Origin: Lachnoclostridium sp. UBA5890
GTDB taxonomy: Bacteria > Bacillota > Clostridia > Lachnospirales > Lachnospiraceae
Direction: 5' to 3'
Length of the DNA stretch: 42,337 nt
Assembly (NCBI GenBank): GCA_002431395.1
Contig: DJEU01000007.1
Span: 1-42,337, forward strand
Both the position numbers and the translations under genes were made by a program. The notes beneath the pieces were generated by a model. It was not told where the DNA came from. It ran no database searches and worked only from the letters and a program-made list of their open reading frames with translations. Positions 30,059 to 38,019 of this stretch are shown here, in pieces; within the stretch, counting starts at the first letter, position 1; each line of letters begins with the position of its first letter.

Positions 30059-31945
30059 ATGGAGAACAAAGAGTTTAAACCGTATGTTCCGGCCGATAAA
30101 GTAACACCTGAATTTACGGTAACATCGATCATTATAGGTGTTCTGCTCGCTATTATTTTTGGCGCAGCAAATGCCTATCTTGGTCTGCGTGTGGGAATGA
30201 CGGTTTCGGCGTCAATCCCGGCTGCGGTTATTTCGATGGGAGTAATCCGCGTAATTATGAAAAAAGATTCGATCCTGGAGAGCAACATGGTGCAGACAAT
30301 CGGTTCTGCCGGTGAATCTCTGGCTGCGGGCGCGATATTTACGCTCCCTGCTTTGTTTTTATGGGCAAATGAAGGAAAGACGGAGGCACCAAATCTGCTC
30401 ACGATTTCGCTGATCGCTTTGGTTGGTGGAGTGCTTGGTGTGCTGTTTATGATCCCGCTTCGCAATGCCTTGATCGTAAAAGAGCATGGCGTATTGCCAT
30501 ATCCGGAAGGAACGGCGTGTGCGGAGGTTCTTTTGGCGGGAGAAGAAGGCGGCGCGAGTGCGAAAACGGTATTTGCCGGCATGGGATTGTCTGCTGTCTT
30601 TAAATTTATAACGGATGGTTTGAAAGTGGTTCCGGGTGTTATCACAGCACCGATCCGCTCCCTGCGGACAGCATTTTCCGCAGAAGTATACCCGGCACTT
30701 CTGGGCGTGGGTTACATCTGTGGAATCAAGATAGCATCGTATATGTTTGCCGGTGCACTGCTGGGCTGGTTTGTACTGATTCCGGCGATTACAATTTTTG
30801 GAGGACCGACAACGATGTATCCCGGCGATGTACCAATTGCGCAAATGTACGCAGAAGGCGGCGCAGATGCCATCTGGGGAAGCTATATCCGATACATCGG
30901 AGCCGGCGCTGTCGCAGCGGGCGGTATTATCAGTTTGATCAAATCCCTGCCACTCATTGTATCGACATTTAAAGATTCGTTAAAAGGCCTGAAAGGCGGG
31001 ACAAAAGCAGGAAGTCTCCGCACCGAGCAGGATTTGGATATGCGCCTTGTCCTCGGCGGTTCCTTGGTTTTAATCCTGGTAATCTGGCTTCTTCCGGCGA
31101 TTCCGGTTTCCTTGATTGGTGCCTTGCTGGTGGTCGTATTTGGGTTCTTTTTTGCCACCGTATCATCCCGTATGGTTGGCTTGGTGGGAAGCAGCAATAA
31201 CCCGGTTTCCGGTATGGCGATCGCGACCTTGCTCTTTTCTACCTTGGTTTTGAAAGTGACAGGAAATACCGGCGTGAGCGGAATGATCGGTGCCATTGCC
31301 ATTGGTTCCGTAATCTGTATTGTGGCTGCGATGGCAGGCGATACGTCACAGGATTTGAAAACCGGTTATATTCTCGGGGCAACGCCGAAAAAACAACAGA
31401 TCGGAGAATTGCTTGGGGCTGTAGTAGCGGCGTTTACGATCGGCGGAGTATTGCTCCTTCTCAACAGTGCATGGGGCTTTGGAACGACAGAACTGGCGGC
31501 TCCGCAGGCAACCTTGATGAAAATGATCACGGAAGGTGTTATGAATGGAAATCTTCCATGGCCGCTCGTGCTGATCGGTATTTTTGCGGCAATTGTTGTT
31601 GAAATTCTTGGAATTCCGGTCCTGCCGGTGGCAATCGGTCTTTATCTGCCACTTGAATTGTCGGCAACGATTATGATCGGTGGTGTGATCCGCTGGATCG
31701 TAGACAAGAAGTCGGCGGATAAAAATAGCGAAGCAAGTGGCGGCGTATTATTCTGCTCCGGATTGATCGCCGGAGAAGGCTTGGTTGGAATCTTGCTTGC
31801 GATTTTGGCAGTCGTTGGTGTAAGCAGTAAATTCGATCTTTCTTCTTCTATAAATACCGGAAGAATTGGCGGAATTGTGCTTCTTGCGATTATGATTGCC
31901 TGCGTATTTATTTTTGCAATGCCGAAAAAGAAGGTTGAGAAATGA
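30059..31945 (+). CDS. OPT-family oligopeptide transporter
   Basis: A 628-residue membrane protein with about 14-16 helices, of the OPT family (proton-coupled uptake of small peptides, or of metal chelates). I chose ATG 30059 (MENKEFKPYV) with AAAGGAG upstream; a longer frame beginning 30 nt earlier has no ribosome site. Family features: EFTVTSIIIGVLLAIIFGAA, then NAYLGLRVGMTVSASIPAAV, IGSAGESLAAGAIFTLPAL and LPYPEGTACAEVL. It overlaps the PqqD-like gene by ATGA, so the two proteins are made together. Substrate unknown. Confidence 0.9.
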   Translation: MENKEFKPYVPADKVTPEFTVTSIIIGVLLAIIFGAANAYLGLRVGMTVSASIPAAVISMGVIRVIMKKDSILESNMVQTIGSAGESLAAGAIFTLPALFLWANEGKTEAPNLLTISLIALVGGVLGVLFMIPLRNALIVKEHGVLPYPEGTACAEVLLAGEEGGASAKTVFAGMGLSAVFKFITDGLKVVPGVITAPIRSLRTAFSAEVYPALLGVGYICGIKIASYMFAGALLGWFVLIPAITIFGGPTTMYPGDVPIAQMYAEGGADAIWGSYIRYIGAGAVAAGGIISLIKSLPLIVSTFKDSLKGLKGGTKAGSLRTEQDLDMRLVLGGSLVLILVIWLLPAIPVSLIGALLVVVFGFFFATVSSRMVGLVGSSNNPVSGMAIATLLFSTLVLKVTGNTGVSGMIGAIAIGSVICIVAAMAGDTSQDLKTGYILGATPKKQQIGELLGAVVAAFTIGGVLLLLNSAWGFGTTELAAPQATLMKMITEGVMNGNLPWPLVLIGIFAAIVVEILGIPVLPVAIGLYLPLELSATIMIGGVIRWIVDKKSADKNSEASGGVLFCSGLIAGEGLVGILLAILAVVGVSSKFDLSSSINTGRIGGIVLLAIMIACVFIFAMPKKKVEK

Positions 31946-32292
31946 AAAGGAAAAAAGTGATTTCTGCAAATTATTTGGATTTTGTACCCAGACACCGCCC
32001 ATCTCTGCAGTACACGATGGACAATCAGGGAAAAATCACATTGCTGCAGGAAAATAAAGGTGTATTTCATTTTCTGGCGCAAAAGATATTGAAAAAGCCG
32101 AAAGTATCGCAGATTCATCTCGATGAAATGGGAAATTTTGTATGGCCATTGATCGATGGGACAAAAACGGTTTATGAGATCGCAGAGCTGGTAAAGGCGG
32201 AATTTGGCGATAAGGCAGAACCGCTTTATGACCGGCTGGTGCAGTATGTCCGGAATTTGGAAATGTATGGATTTGTTGAGGTGCAGAAATAG
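31942..32292 (+). CDS. PqqD-family (RRE-like) protein
   Basis: A 116-residue soluble protein. The C-terminal two thirds match the PqqD fold (winged helix with beta hairpin): LDEMGNFVWPLIDGTKTVYE, then EIAELVKAEFG and LVQYVRNLEMYGFVEV. PqqD-like domains bind leader peptides of ribosomal peptide natural products and hand them to modifying enzymes. No such enzyme or precursor is seen here. The 35-40-residue N-terminal extension is basic and aromatic. Translational coupling to the OPT transporter suggests it binds peptides for, or regulates, that transporter. This role is inference. Confidence 0.8.
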   Translation: MKRKKVISANYLDFVPRHRPSLQYTMDNQGKITLLQENKGVFHFLAQKILKKPKVSQIHLDEMGNFVWPLIDGTKTVYEIAELVKAEFGDKAEPLYDRLVQYVRNLEMYGFVEVQK

Positions 32293-32304
32293 GGAGGCAA
32301 ATAG

Positions 32305-32339
32305 GGCAAGTTGGCGGAAAGGCGGACTTGTCTTTTTTT
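32305..32339 (+). terminator. Terminator of OPT-PqqD operon
   Basis: GGCAAGT (32305-32311) pairs with ACTTGTC (32326-32332) through one G-U pair, followed by seven T. Confidence 0.8.
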
Positions 32340-32394
32340 GTACAAGGAATGTGTAGAAACAAGCATTTTTATGGATGTCCAACACTTGAAAACC

Positions 32395-32423
32395 TTGACA
32401 ATTAAAGTCTGTGTTAGTATCAT
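32395..32423 (+). promoter_or_regulatory. Promoter of the Ig/LRR/MoxR/DUF58/transglutaminase operon
   Basis: Perfect TTGACA (32395-32400), 17 bp, TATCAT (32418-32423). The five genes that follow have gaps of 47 nt or less. Confidence 0.7.
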
Positions 32424-32472
32424 AGAATTGATATGAACAAAGTACATAGATAATAAGGAAAGAGGATGCATA

Positions 32473-33801
32473 TTGAAGCAAAAATGGAAAGAGTCTTTGT
32501 TTCTTATAAGTATCTTTTTGGCAGCGGCTTTTGTCATTTATAGAGGATTGTCAAATTGGGACAGAACATCTCATTTGTATGAATATGACAAAAACAGTCT
32601 GGCGGCAGAAAGAAAAGTGGCAGATGCCATTCAGCAGGAAGAAAAAGAGCAGGAATCCAAGACGCAGGTTAAGAAAGAACCGAAAAAACAGTGGGAGCGG
32701 CAGGAAAAAGAAAAAAATGCCAAACAGAATAGAGATACTTCCGATGCGGAGAAAAAGAGAAAAGAAGATGGATCGGATACGTCGGTTTCCGGAAATGATG
32801 GAGATACGACGGGAACGCAGGGACAAAATGAGGGAACACCGGCACCGGATCAACCGGGAAACTCTCCTTTGCCGACATTTCCGGTAGCGGATGGTGAGGG
32901 GGAAGACGGTTCGGTCGATGATCCGCAGCCGTCTGCTACACCGAAAAAGACGGCAGAGCCGACGGAAAAGCCAAAACCTTCGTTGACTCCGGTTCCTTCG
33001 GAAAAGCCGGATGCGATTGTTTCATTATCCTGTGAATGGTCAGAAAAAGACCGGTTGATGTATGGTCAGGAAATTTCTATGGATGGTATGAAAGTTACTG
33101 CCAAATACAAATCCGGGAAAACCAGTCTGTTGAAGCAGGGCGAATTTATTATACGTGGTTTAAACAACAATTCTGTAGGAAAACATACAATGACGGTAGT
33201 GAGCGGTGGAGCAGAATGCAGCGTGTCGTATACGATACTCAATTATGCAAAATCGCTGACCTATGTATGGCCTACGAAAGAACAATGTTATGAAGGAGAA
33301 GATCCGGCGGACAGCGGTGAATTAAAAGTGTATGTAAAGATGGCGGATGGCACGAAACAACAGGTTATCAACTATCAGATTTCCGGCTGCAACAACAAAT
33401 TATATGATGTGGCACAGAACTTTAAAATTACTTACCGGGATGAAACGGCAAATAAAACATTCACGGCGGAAGGAACCTGTACATTTCACATGAGAATTTT
33501 CCGGGTGCGTTGTTATTACTATAAAGATGCTGCTAAGACGGATCTGGCGGGGACGAAAACATATCTTGGAAATTATGATGACTTTTCCGAGATGAGAGTC
33601 AGCCTTAGGGCATTCCAAAAGGGAGATCTTGATGACGAAGATACGATGTACGATAAAGTGAAGTATGAGTTGAAGGCGGTGACGATGGAAGAAGCGGACG
33701 CGAATGAAACTTATATAGAAAAAAGCACACCGTATCTGGTAAAAGAGAGATTCTTTTACGGCGTTCGAATGACCAAAATATATGTGGCTGCAGAAAATTA
33801 A
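32473..33801 (+). CDS. Membrane-anchored protein with Ig-like (Big3-type) domains
   Basis: A 442-residue protein starting at TTG 32473, chosen because AGAGG is 7 nt upstream and it supplies KQKWKESLF before the membrane helix (about 8-26). A long charged Lys/Glu linker (about 40-100) and a Pro/Thr/Ser/Gly stretch (about 100-180) follow. Two Ig-like segments start at LSCEWSEKDRLMYGQEISMD and LTYVWPTKEQCYEGEDP, resembling Big3-type domains with ADGTKQQV and KSGKTS strands. The C-terminal region (about 330-442) is beta-rich and unassigned. It is likely external. As first gene of the MoxR operon it may be a client or substrate of that system. Confidence 0.7.
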   Translation: MKQKWKESLFLISIFLAAAFVIYRGLSNWDRTSHLYEYDKNSLAAERKVADAIQQEEKEQESKTQVKKEPKKQWERQEKEKNAKQNRDTSDAEKKRKEDGSDTSVSGNDGDTTGTQGQNEGTPAPDQPGNSPLPTFPVADGEGEDGSVDDPQPSATPKKTAEPTEKPKPSLTPVPSEKPDAIVSLSCEWSEKDRLMYGQEISMDGMKVTAKYKSGKTSLLKQGEFIIRGLNNNSVGKHTMTVVSGGAECSVSYTILNYAKSLTYVWPTKEQCYEGEDPADSGELKVYVKMADGTKQQVINYQISGCNNKLYDVAQNFKITYRDETANKTFTAEGTCTFHMRIFRVRCYYYKDAAKTDLAGTKTYLGNYDDFSEMRVSLRAFQKGDLDDEDTMYDKVKYELKAVTMEEADANETYIEKSTPYLVKERFFYGVRMTKIYVAAEN

Positions 33802-33848
33802 TCAGGCTCATATTTTTGATATTTTTAAGAGAGGATAGGTAATAAAGA

Positions 33849-35936
33849 ATGAAAAGGAACAAAAATGCAAAACGACTGGTTGTAACTTCATTGTCACTGG
33901 CAATGGCGGCTGGCTTGCTTTCTCCGGCAGAACCGACGCAGGCAGCAAAGGTAAAATTTAATGTAAAATCTTTGACAATAACCGTTGGAAGCAAGAAAAC
34001 ATTAAAATTGAAAAATACAAAGAAAGCAGCAAAGTGGTCTGTAAAATCAGGCAAGGATAAGATCAAACTGCAAAAGAAAAAGAAAAGCAGTGTAGTGGTA
34101 GTGGCAAAGAAAGCAGGCTCTGCCAAAGTAATGGCAAAAATTGGAAAGAAAAAGTATCTTTGCTCTGTGAAGGTAAAGGCAACAGCGAAGAAAAATGTTC
34201 AAAATACAGATATCCAGCCGGCAGTAACAAGTGCGCCGACAGCGCCGGAACAGCCGGCAGTGACACCAAATCCGGGAACGGCACAGACACCGACGGAAGT
34301 TCCGAAGCCGAGCGCAAGTGTAAAACCATCGAAGACACCAGATCCAAGTGTAAAACCATCGGAGTCACCGGACCCAAGCGTGAAACCATCGGAGACACCG
34401 GACTCAAGCGTAAAGCCGTCGGAGACACCGATTCCGAATCCGGATCTGCCAGTAGAAAAGAATGCAGAGGATGTTCTGAATCTGCAGAAATTGATCGCGG
34501 CACAAACGGAACTTGGTGCGACTGTGTCAGCAGATCTTGATGATAAAACGACGTATAAATGGAATGCAGAAGGTCGCCTGACGGAGATTTACTGGGGAGA
34601 AAGAGGAATTACGGCAACCCATATGAGTGATTTCAATAATTTTCCGGCCTTGGAAGTTCTGGATGTAAATAACAATAACATTTCCGGAGGATTTTCAATC
34701 GACAAATTGGAAAATCTTCAGGTATTAAAATGTTATGGGAATAAAATAGGAAGTTTATTGACGGATGCAAATAAGAATTTGGTGGAACTGGACTGCCATG
34801 ATAATCAGATTGGAAATGACCTGATTTTGAGCGATTGCAAGAATTTGAAATATGTATATTGTTCTAATAATAAATTGACAAATATCGAGTTATCCGGATG
34901 TGATAAATTACAGATTTTGGATTGCAGCAGAAACAGTTTTACAAAATTAGAGGTTTCGGATCTTCCAGAATTAAAACAATTGGATTGCAGCAGCAATAAC
35001 CTGAAAGATGATAATTTGATTTTGACAGGAAGTACCGGCATTGTGACACTGGATTGTTCGTTAAATGCGACAGGAGAAGAAAATCTTAATCTGAATTTGA
35101 AAGGGTTTACCAATCTGGAAACATTAAACTGCTCTGCAGAATACAGTGAAGAAGGGGCGACTGCAGACCAGGGAATCACCTTGGACTTGTCAGATTGTAT
35201 GAATTTAAAAGAGTTAAATTGTTCGTATGCCGCGGTAAGTGACATTGAAGCGGAGAACCTGCAAAATCTTGAGAAAATAGAGGCAAATGGCTGTTATCTG
35301 GAGTACATGCGAATAGCGGGAGCGAAAAATCTCCAAACATTGAACATCGCAGATAATGCGATGGAAGAGTTGACATTTCCGGAGGAAAATGCAATTACTG
35401 TGTTGGATTGTAATGGCAGTAATTCCATAGAGATTATGAATTTTGAAGTGCTGACCAAATTGCAGACATTGGATATTTCGGATTCCACGATTATCAATGA
35501 AGACGGATTGGACTTTAGCAAATGTGTGGAACTGAAAACGCTGGATGCAGAAAATGTGTCGTTTGGGGAGGATGACAATGTATATGAGGATGAAATCCCA
35601 CTGGTAGATGTAGATCTGAGTGCGAATGTGGCGCTTGAAGACATTAATTTCGACATTGTTAATGTAGGTATTTTAACACTTCCGCTCCAGGATACGGTGA
35701 AAAATCTTTCCTTAAACGGAAGTGGAACGACAAGCATTGTAAACTGTGAGAAGCAAGTGGGACTGCTTACTTTGGATGTTGCCGGCTGTGATATTACAGC
35801 ATTGGACCTTACAAAAAATGTAAATTTAAAACAGGTTACTTGTCTGGAAGAACAAAAAGCAAAAATCACCGGTGTTTCGGAGGATAAATTTCACATTGTT
35901 TCTACGGATTTAGATGATGACAATTTGGATGAGTAA
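33849..35936 (+). CDS. Secreted Big2 plus leucine-rich-repeat surface protein
   Basis: A 695-residue secreted protein. Signal peptide 1-32 (cut after TQA). Lys-rich Big2 domain 33-112. Low-complexity Pro/Ser/Thr linker 125-203 with four PDPSVKPSET-type repeats. Leucine-rich repeats from about 255 to 675 have the pattern LxxLdCsxNxLxxLxLsgc (for example LDCSRNSFTKLEVSDLPELK). The C terminus is acidic. There is no LPXTG, SLH or other anchor. Such LRR proteins in gut Firmicutes often bind other surfaces, but no partner is evident. It is followed within 22 nt by the MoxR gene and very likely shares its transcript. Confidence 0.85.
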   Translation: MKRNKNAKRLVVTSLSLAMAAGLLSPAEPTQAAKVKFNVKSLTITVGSKKTLKLKNTKKAAKWSVKSGKDKIKLQKKKKSSVVVVAKKAGSAKVMAKIGKKKYLCSVKVKATAKKNVQNTDIQPAVTSAPTAPEQPAVTPNPGTAQTPTEVPKPSASVKPSKTPDPSVKPSESPDPSVKPSETPDSSVKPSETPIPNPDLPVEKNAEDVLNLQKLIAAQTELGATVSADLDDKTTYKWNAEGRLTEIYWGERGITATHMSDFNNFPALEVLDVNNNNISGGFSIDKLENLQVLKCYGNKIGSLLTDANKNLVELDCHDNQIGNDLILSDCKNLKYVYCSNNKLTNIELSGCDKLQILDCSRNSFTKLEVSDLPELKQLDCSSNNLKDDNLILTGSTGIVTLDCSLNATGEENLNLNLKGFTNLETLNCSAEYSEEGATADQGITLDLSDCMNLKELNCSYAAVSDIEAENLQNLEKIEANGCYLEYMRIAGAKNLQTLNIADNAMEELTFPEENAITVLDCNGSNSIEIMNFEVLTKLQTLDISDSTIINEDGLDFSKCVELKTLDAENVSFGEDDNVYEDEIPLVDVDLSANVALEDINFDIVNVGILTLPLQDTVKNLSLNGSGTTSIVNCEKQVGLLTLDVAGCDITALDLTKNVNLKQVTCLEEQKAKITGVSEDKFHIVSTDLDDDNLDE
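34317..34436. repeat. Four 30-bp tandem repeats in linker of LRR protein
   Basis: Four 30-bp units encode PSVKPSETPD-like decapeptides with minor differences. Copy-number change would lengthen or shorten the linker in frame. Confidence 0.85.
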
Positions 35937-35958
35937 TGTAACAGATAAGAGGTAATTT

Positions 35959-36915
35959 ATGGAAGTCAATGAAGTTCAAAATAAAATTATTACACTTCAA
36001 AATGAAATTGCTACGGTGATTAAAGGAAAAGACGAAGTGATCCGCAAAGTGATTATGGCAATTTTGGCGTCGGGACATGTTCTTTTGGAAGATGTCCCGG
36101 GACTTGGAAAAACGACGTTAGCAAAAGCTTTTTCAAAAGCGCTTGGCTTTGTCAATAAGCGGATTCAGTTTACCCCGGACACGATGCCGAGCGATATCGT
36201 TGGCATGTCGATTTACAATGAACAGACCAACGCCTTTGAGTATGTCGAAGGAGCGGCGGTTCATTGTAATCTTCTTTTGGGCGATGAGATCAATCGTACG
36301 TCTTCCAAGACGCAGTCGGCGCTGCTGGAGGCGATGGCAGAGGGACGCGTTACGGTAGATGGAGCGACACATGTATTGCTTCAGCCATTTGTGGTTATTG
36401 CGACACAGAACCCGGTTACAAGTGGCGGAACGCAGGCATTGCCGGATTCTCAGCTTGACCGTTTTATGATCTGTTTGTCGATGGGGTATCCGGATTCGGA
36501 GAGCCAGCTGGCGATTTTGAAAAATGTATCTGACCGTGACTTGATCGAAAAGGTGCAGCCGGTTATGACGATTGAGGATGTTATGGAAGCAAAGCATTTT
36601 GTAAAAAATATGAAAGTGAACGATGAGATCCTTCGTTATATTATTACATTGTGCGAGCAGACAAGAGAGCATCCTGCGGTAGATCTTGGAATCAGTCCCC
36701 GTGGCGTCGGGGCGGTGGCGGAGATGGCAAAAGCCTATGCCTTGTGTCAGGGAAGAGAGTACGTTGTCCCGGAAGATGTACTTGCAATATTCCCGGATGT
36801 ATGCGCTCATCGTTTGATCTTAAATACAAAGGCGCGCAGAGAAAATGTGACAGCCTGCGATATTTTAGAGCAGATTGTGCAGCAGGTAGAAAAGCCAAAA
36901 CTGTTGAGAAAATAA
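35959..36915 (+). CDS. MoxR-family AAA+ ATPase
   Basis: A 318-residue AAA+ ATPase of the MoxR family, which acts as a chaperone for maturation of protein complexes, usually with a DUF58 partner. Walker A is VPGLGKTT (46-53), Walker B is LLLGDEINR (D109, E110), sensor 1 is ATQNP and the sensor 2 region is ISPRG. Length and order are normal. GATAAGAGGTAA precedes the ATG. DUF58 and a transglutaminase-fold protein follow directly, the classic trio. Confidence 0.93.
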   Translation: MEVNEVQNKIITLQNEIATVIKGKDEVIRKVIMAILASGHVLLEDVPGLGKTTLAKAFSKALGFVNKRIQFTPDTMPSDIVGMSIYNEQTNAFEYVEGAAVHCNLLLGDEINRTSSKTQSALLEAMAEGRVTVDGATHVLLQPFVVIATQNPVTSGGTQALPDSQLDRFMICLSMGYPDSESQLAILKNVSDRDLIEKVQPVMTIEDVMEAKHFVKNMKVNDEILRYIITLCEQTREHPAVDLGISPRGVGAVAEMAKAYALCQGREYVVPEDVLAIFPDVCAHRLILNTKARRENVTACDILEQIVQQVEKPKLLRK

Positions 36916-36942
36916 GAAAAAATGGAAGGAGAAGAAGAGAGG

Positions 36943-38001
36943 ATGAAGGCAAAGATTGGTTATCTAATGATTCTGGTTTTAACAGGATTTTTGTATTTGT
37001 GGACCAATGTGGCAGTGACGTTTTATCTCTTCTTCGGCCTTCTTTTGTTTGCGGCTGCGTCATGGGGATTGAACTGGTGGACCGCCCGGCATATCAGTCT
37101 TCGGCTAGTGCTGCAGGGTGAAAATTCCGACACGGATGAAATTGAGATCTGTGTTAAAAATACGAGCATTTTTCCTTGTTTTCGCGTTCGAATCACAGGA
37201 AATATCCTGAACTGTCTGACCGGCTCCCGGATGTCTTTTTCCCGTGAAATGGCAGTGGTGCCTAAACGGGAAAAGAAATCGAAAATAAGGGTGCAAAGTT
37301 TGTATTGCGGACGGATCGAAGTGGAAATTGAGGAACTTCGCATATGTGATTTTCTAGGCGTATTTGAATGGCCGATCAAATTGCAGGAGTCGGCTGCAAA
37401 TTATATTTATCCAAAAGAACCGGAAAATAATGGATATGAATCAGAGGATTCTGCGCCTGCACTGCAAAATGCAGAAAACCGTTATCTGCGGCGCAAGGGA
37501 AATGATATTACGGAAATATTGGATCTGAGAAATTATCAAAAGGGAGACAGTATTAAGACGATTCATTGGAAACTGTCAAAGAAAATGGGGCATAAAGTGG
37601 TGCGCGAATTGGACACGCCGGCAAACCAGGAAATTGTTGTATTATTTGCTTTGTCCGAAGAAAACAAAGAGAAACCGGAATGTCGTGATTTGCTCGTGCA
37701 AATGGTCAGCCGGATAACGAGAGAATTGCTGGAGAACGGAAAAATGTTTGATGGTGTTATTTTTGAAAAAGAGGGGCTCACGCATTCGGAATTTAATATT
37801 GAAGAGGTTTATACAAGAGATTTGTATGAACGCACGATACTGGATGGAAATATAAGTTTTGATGCCGAAATTGTAGCGGATTATATGGCACACTATAATG
37901 TGTTACACAAATATTCGAGTGTTATTTTGATCACGGATGCAGAATTGGCGGACTGGTATTCGGAATGCTCAAATGTCCGGCAGATTGTCGCGGCATCGTA
38001 A
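36943..38001 (+). CDS. DUF58 family membrane protein
   Basis: A 352-residue protein. I chose ATG 36943 (MKAKIGYLM) with GGAAGGAG 10 nt upstream; an ATG seven codons earlier has no ribosome site. Two helices lie at about 7-25 and 28-48. The DUF58 hallmark is EILDLRNYQKGDSIKTIHWK near 193-212, after an extended beta region. It ends in a VWA-like fold (QEIVVLFAL, SSVILITDAEL). DUF58 proteins work with MoxR ATPases. It lies between the MoxR and transglutaminase genes. Confidence 0.88.
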   Translation: MKAKIGYLMILVLTGFLYLWTNVAVTFYLFFGLLLFAAASWGLNWWTARHISLRLVLQGENSDTDEIEICVKNTSIFPCFRVRITGNILNCLTGSRMSFSREMAVVPKREKKSKIRVQSLYCGRIEVEIEELRICDFLGVFEWPIKLQESAANYIYPKEPENNGYESEDSAPALQNAENRYLRRKGNDITEILDLRNYQKGDSIKTIHWKLSKKMGHKVVRELDTPANQEIVVLFALSEENKEKPECRDLLVQMVSRITRELLENGKMFDGVIFEKEGLTHSEFNIEEVYTRDLYERTILDGNISFDAEIVADYMAHYNVLHKYSSVILITDAELADWYSECSNVRQIVAAS

Positions 38002-38019
38002 GGAAAATGAGGAAATAAC

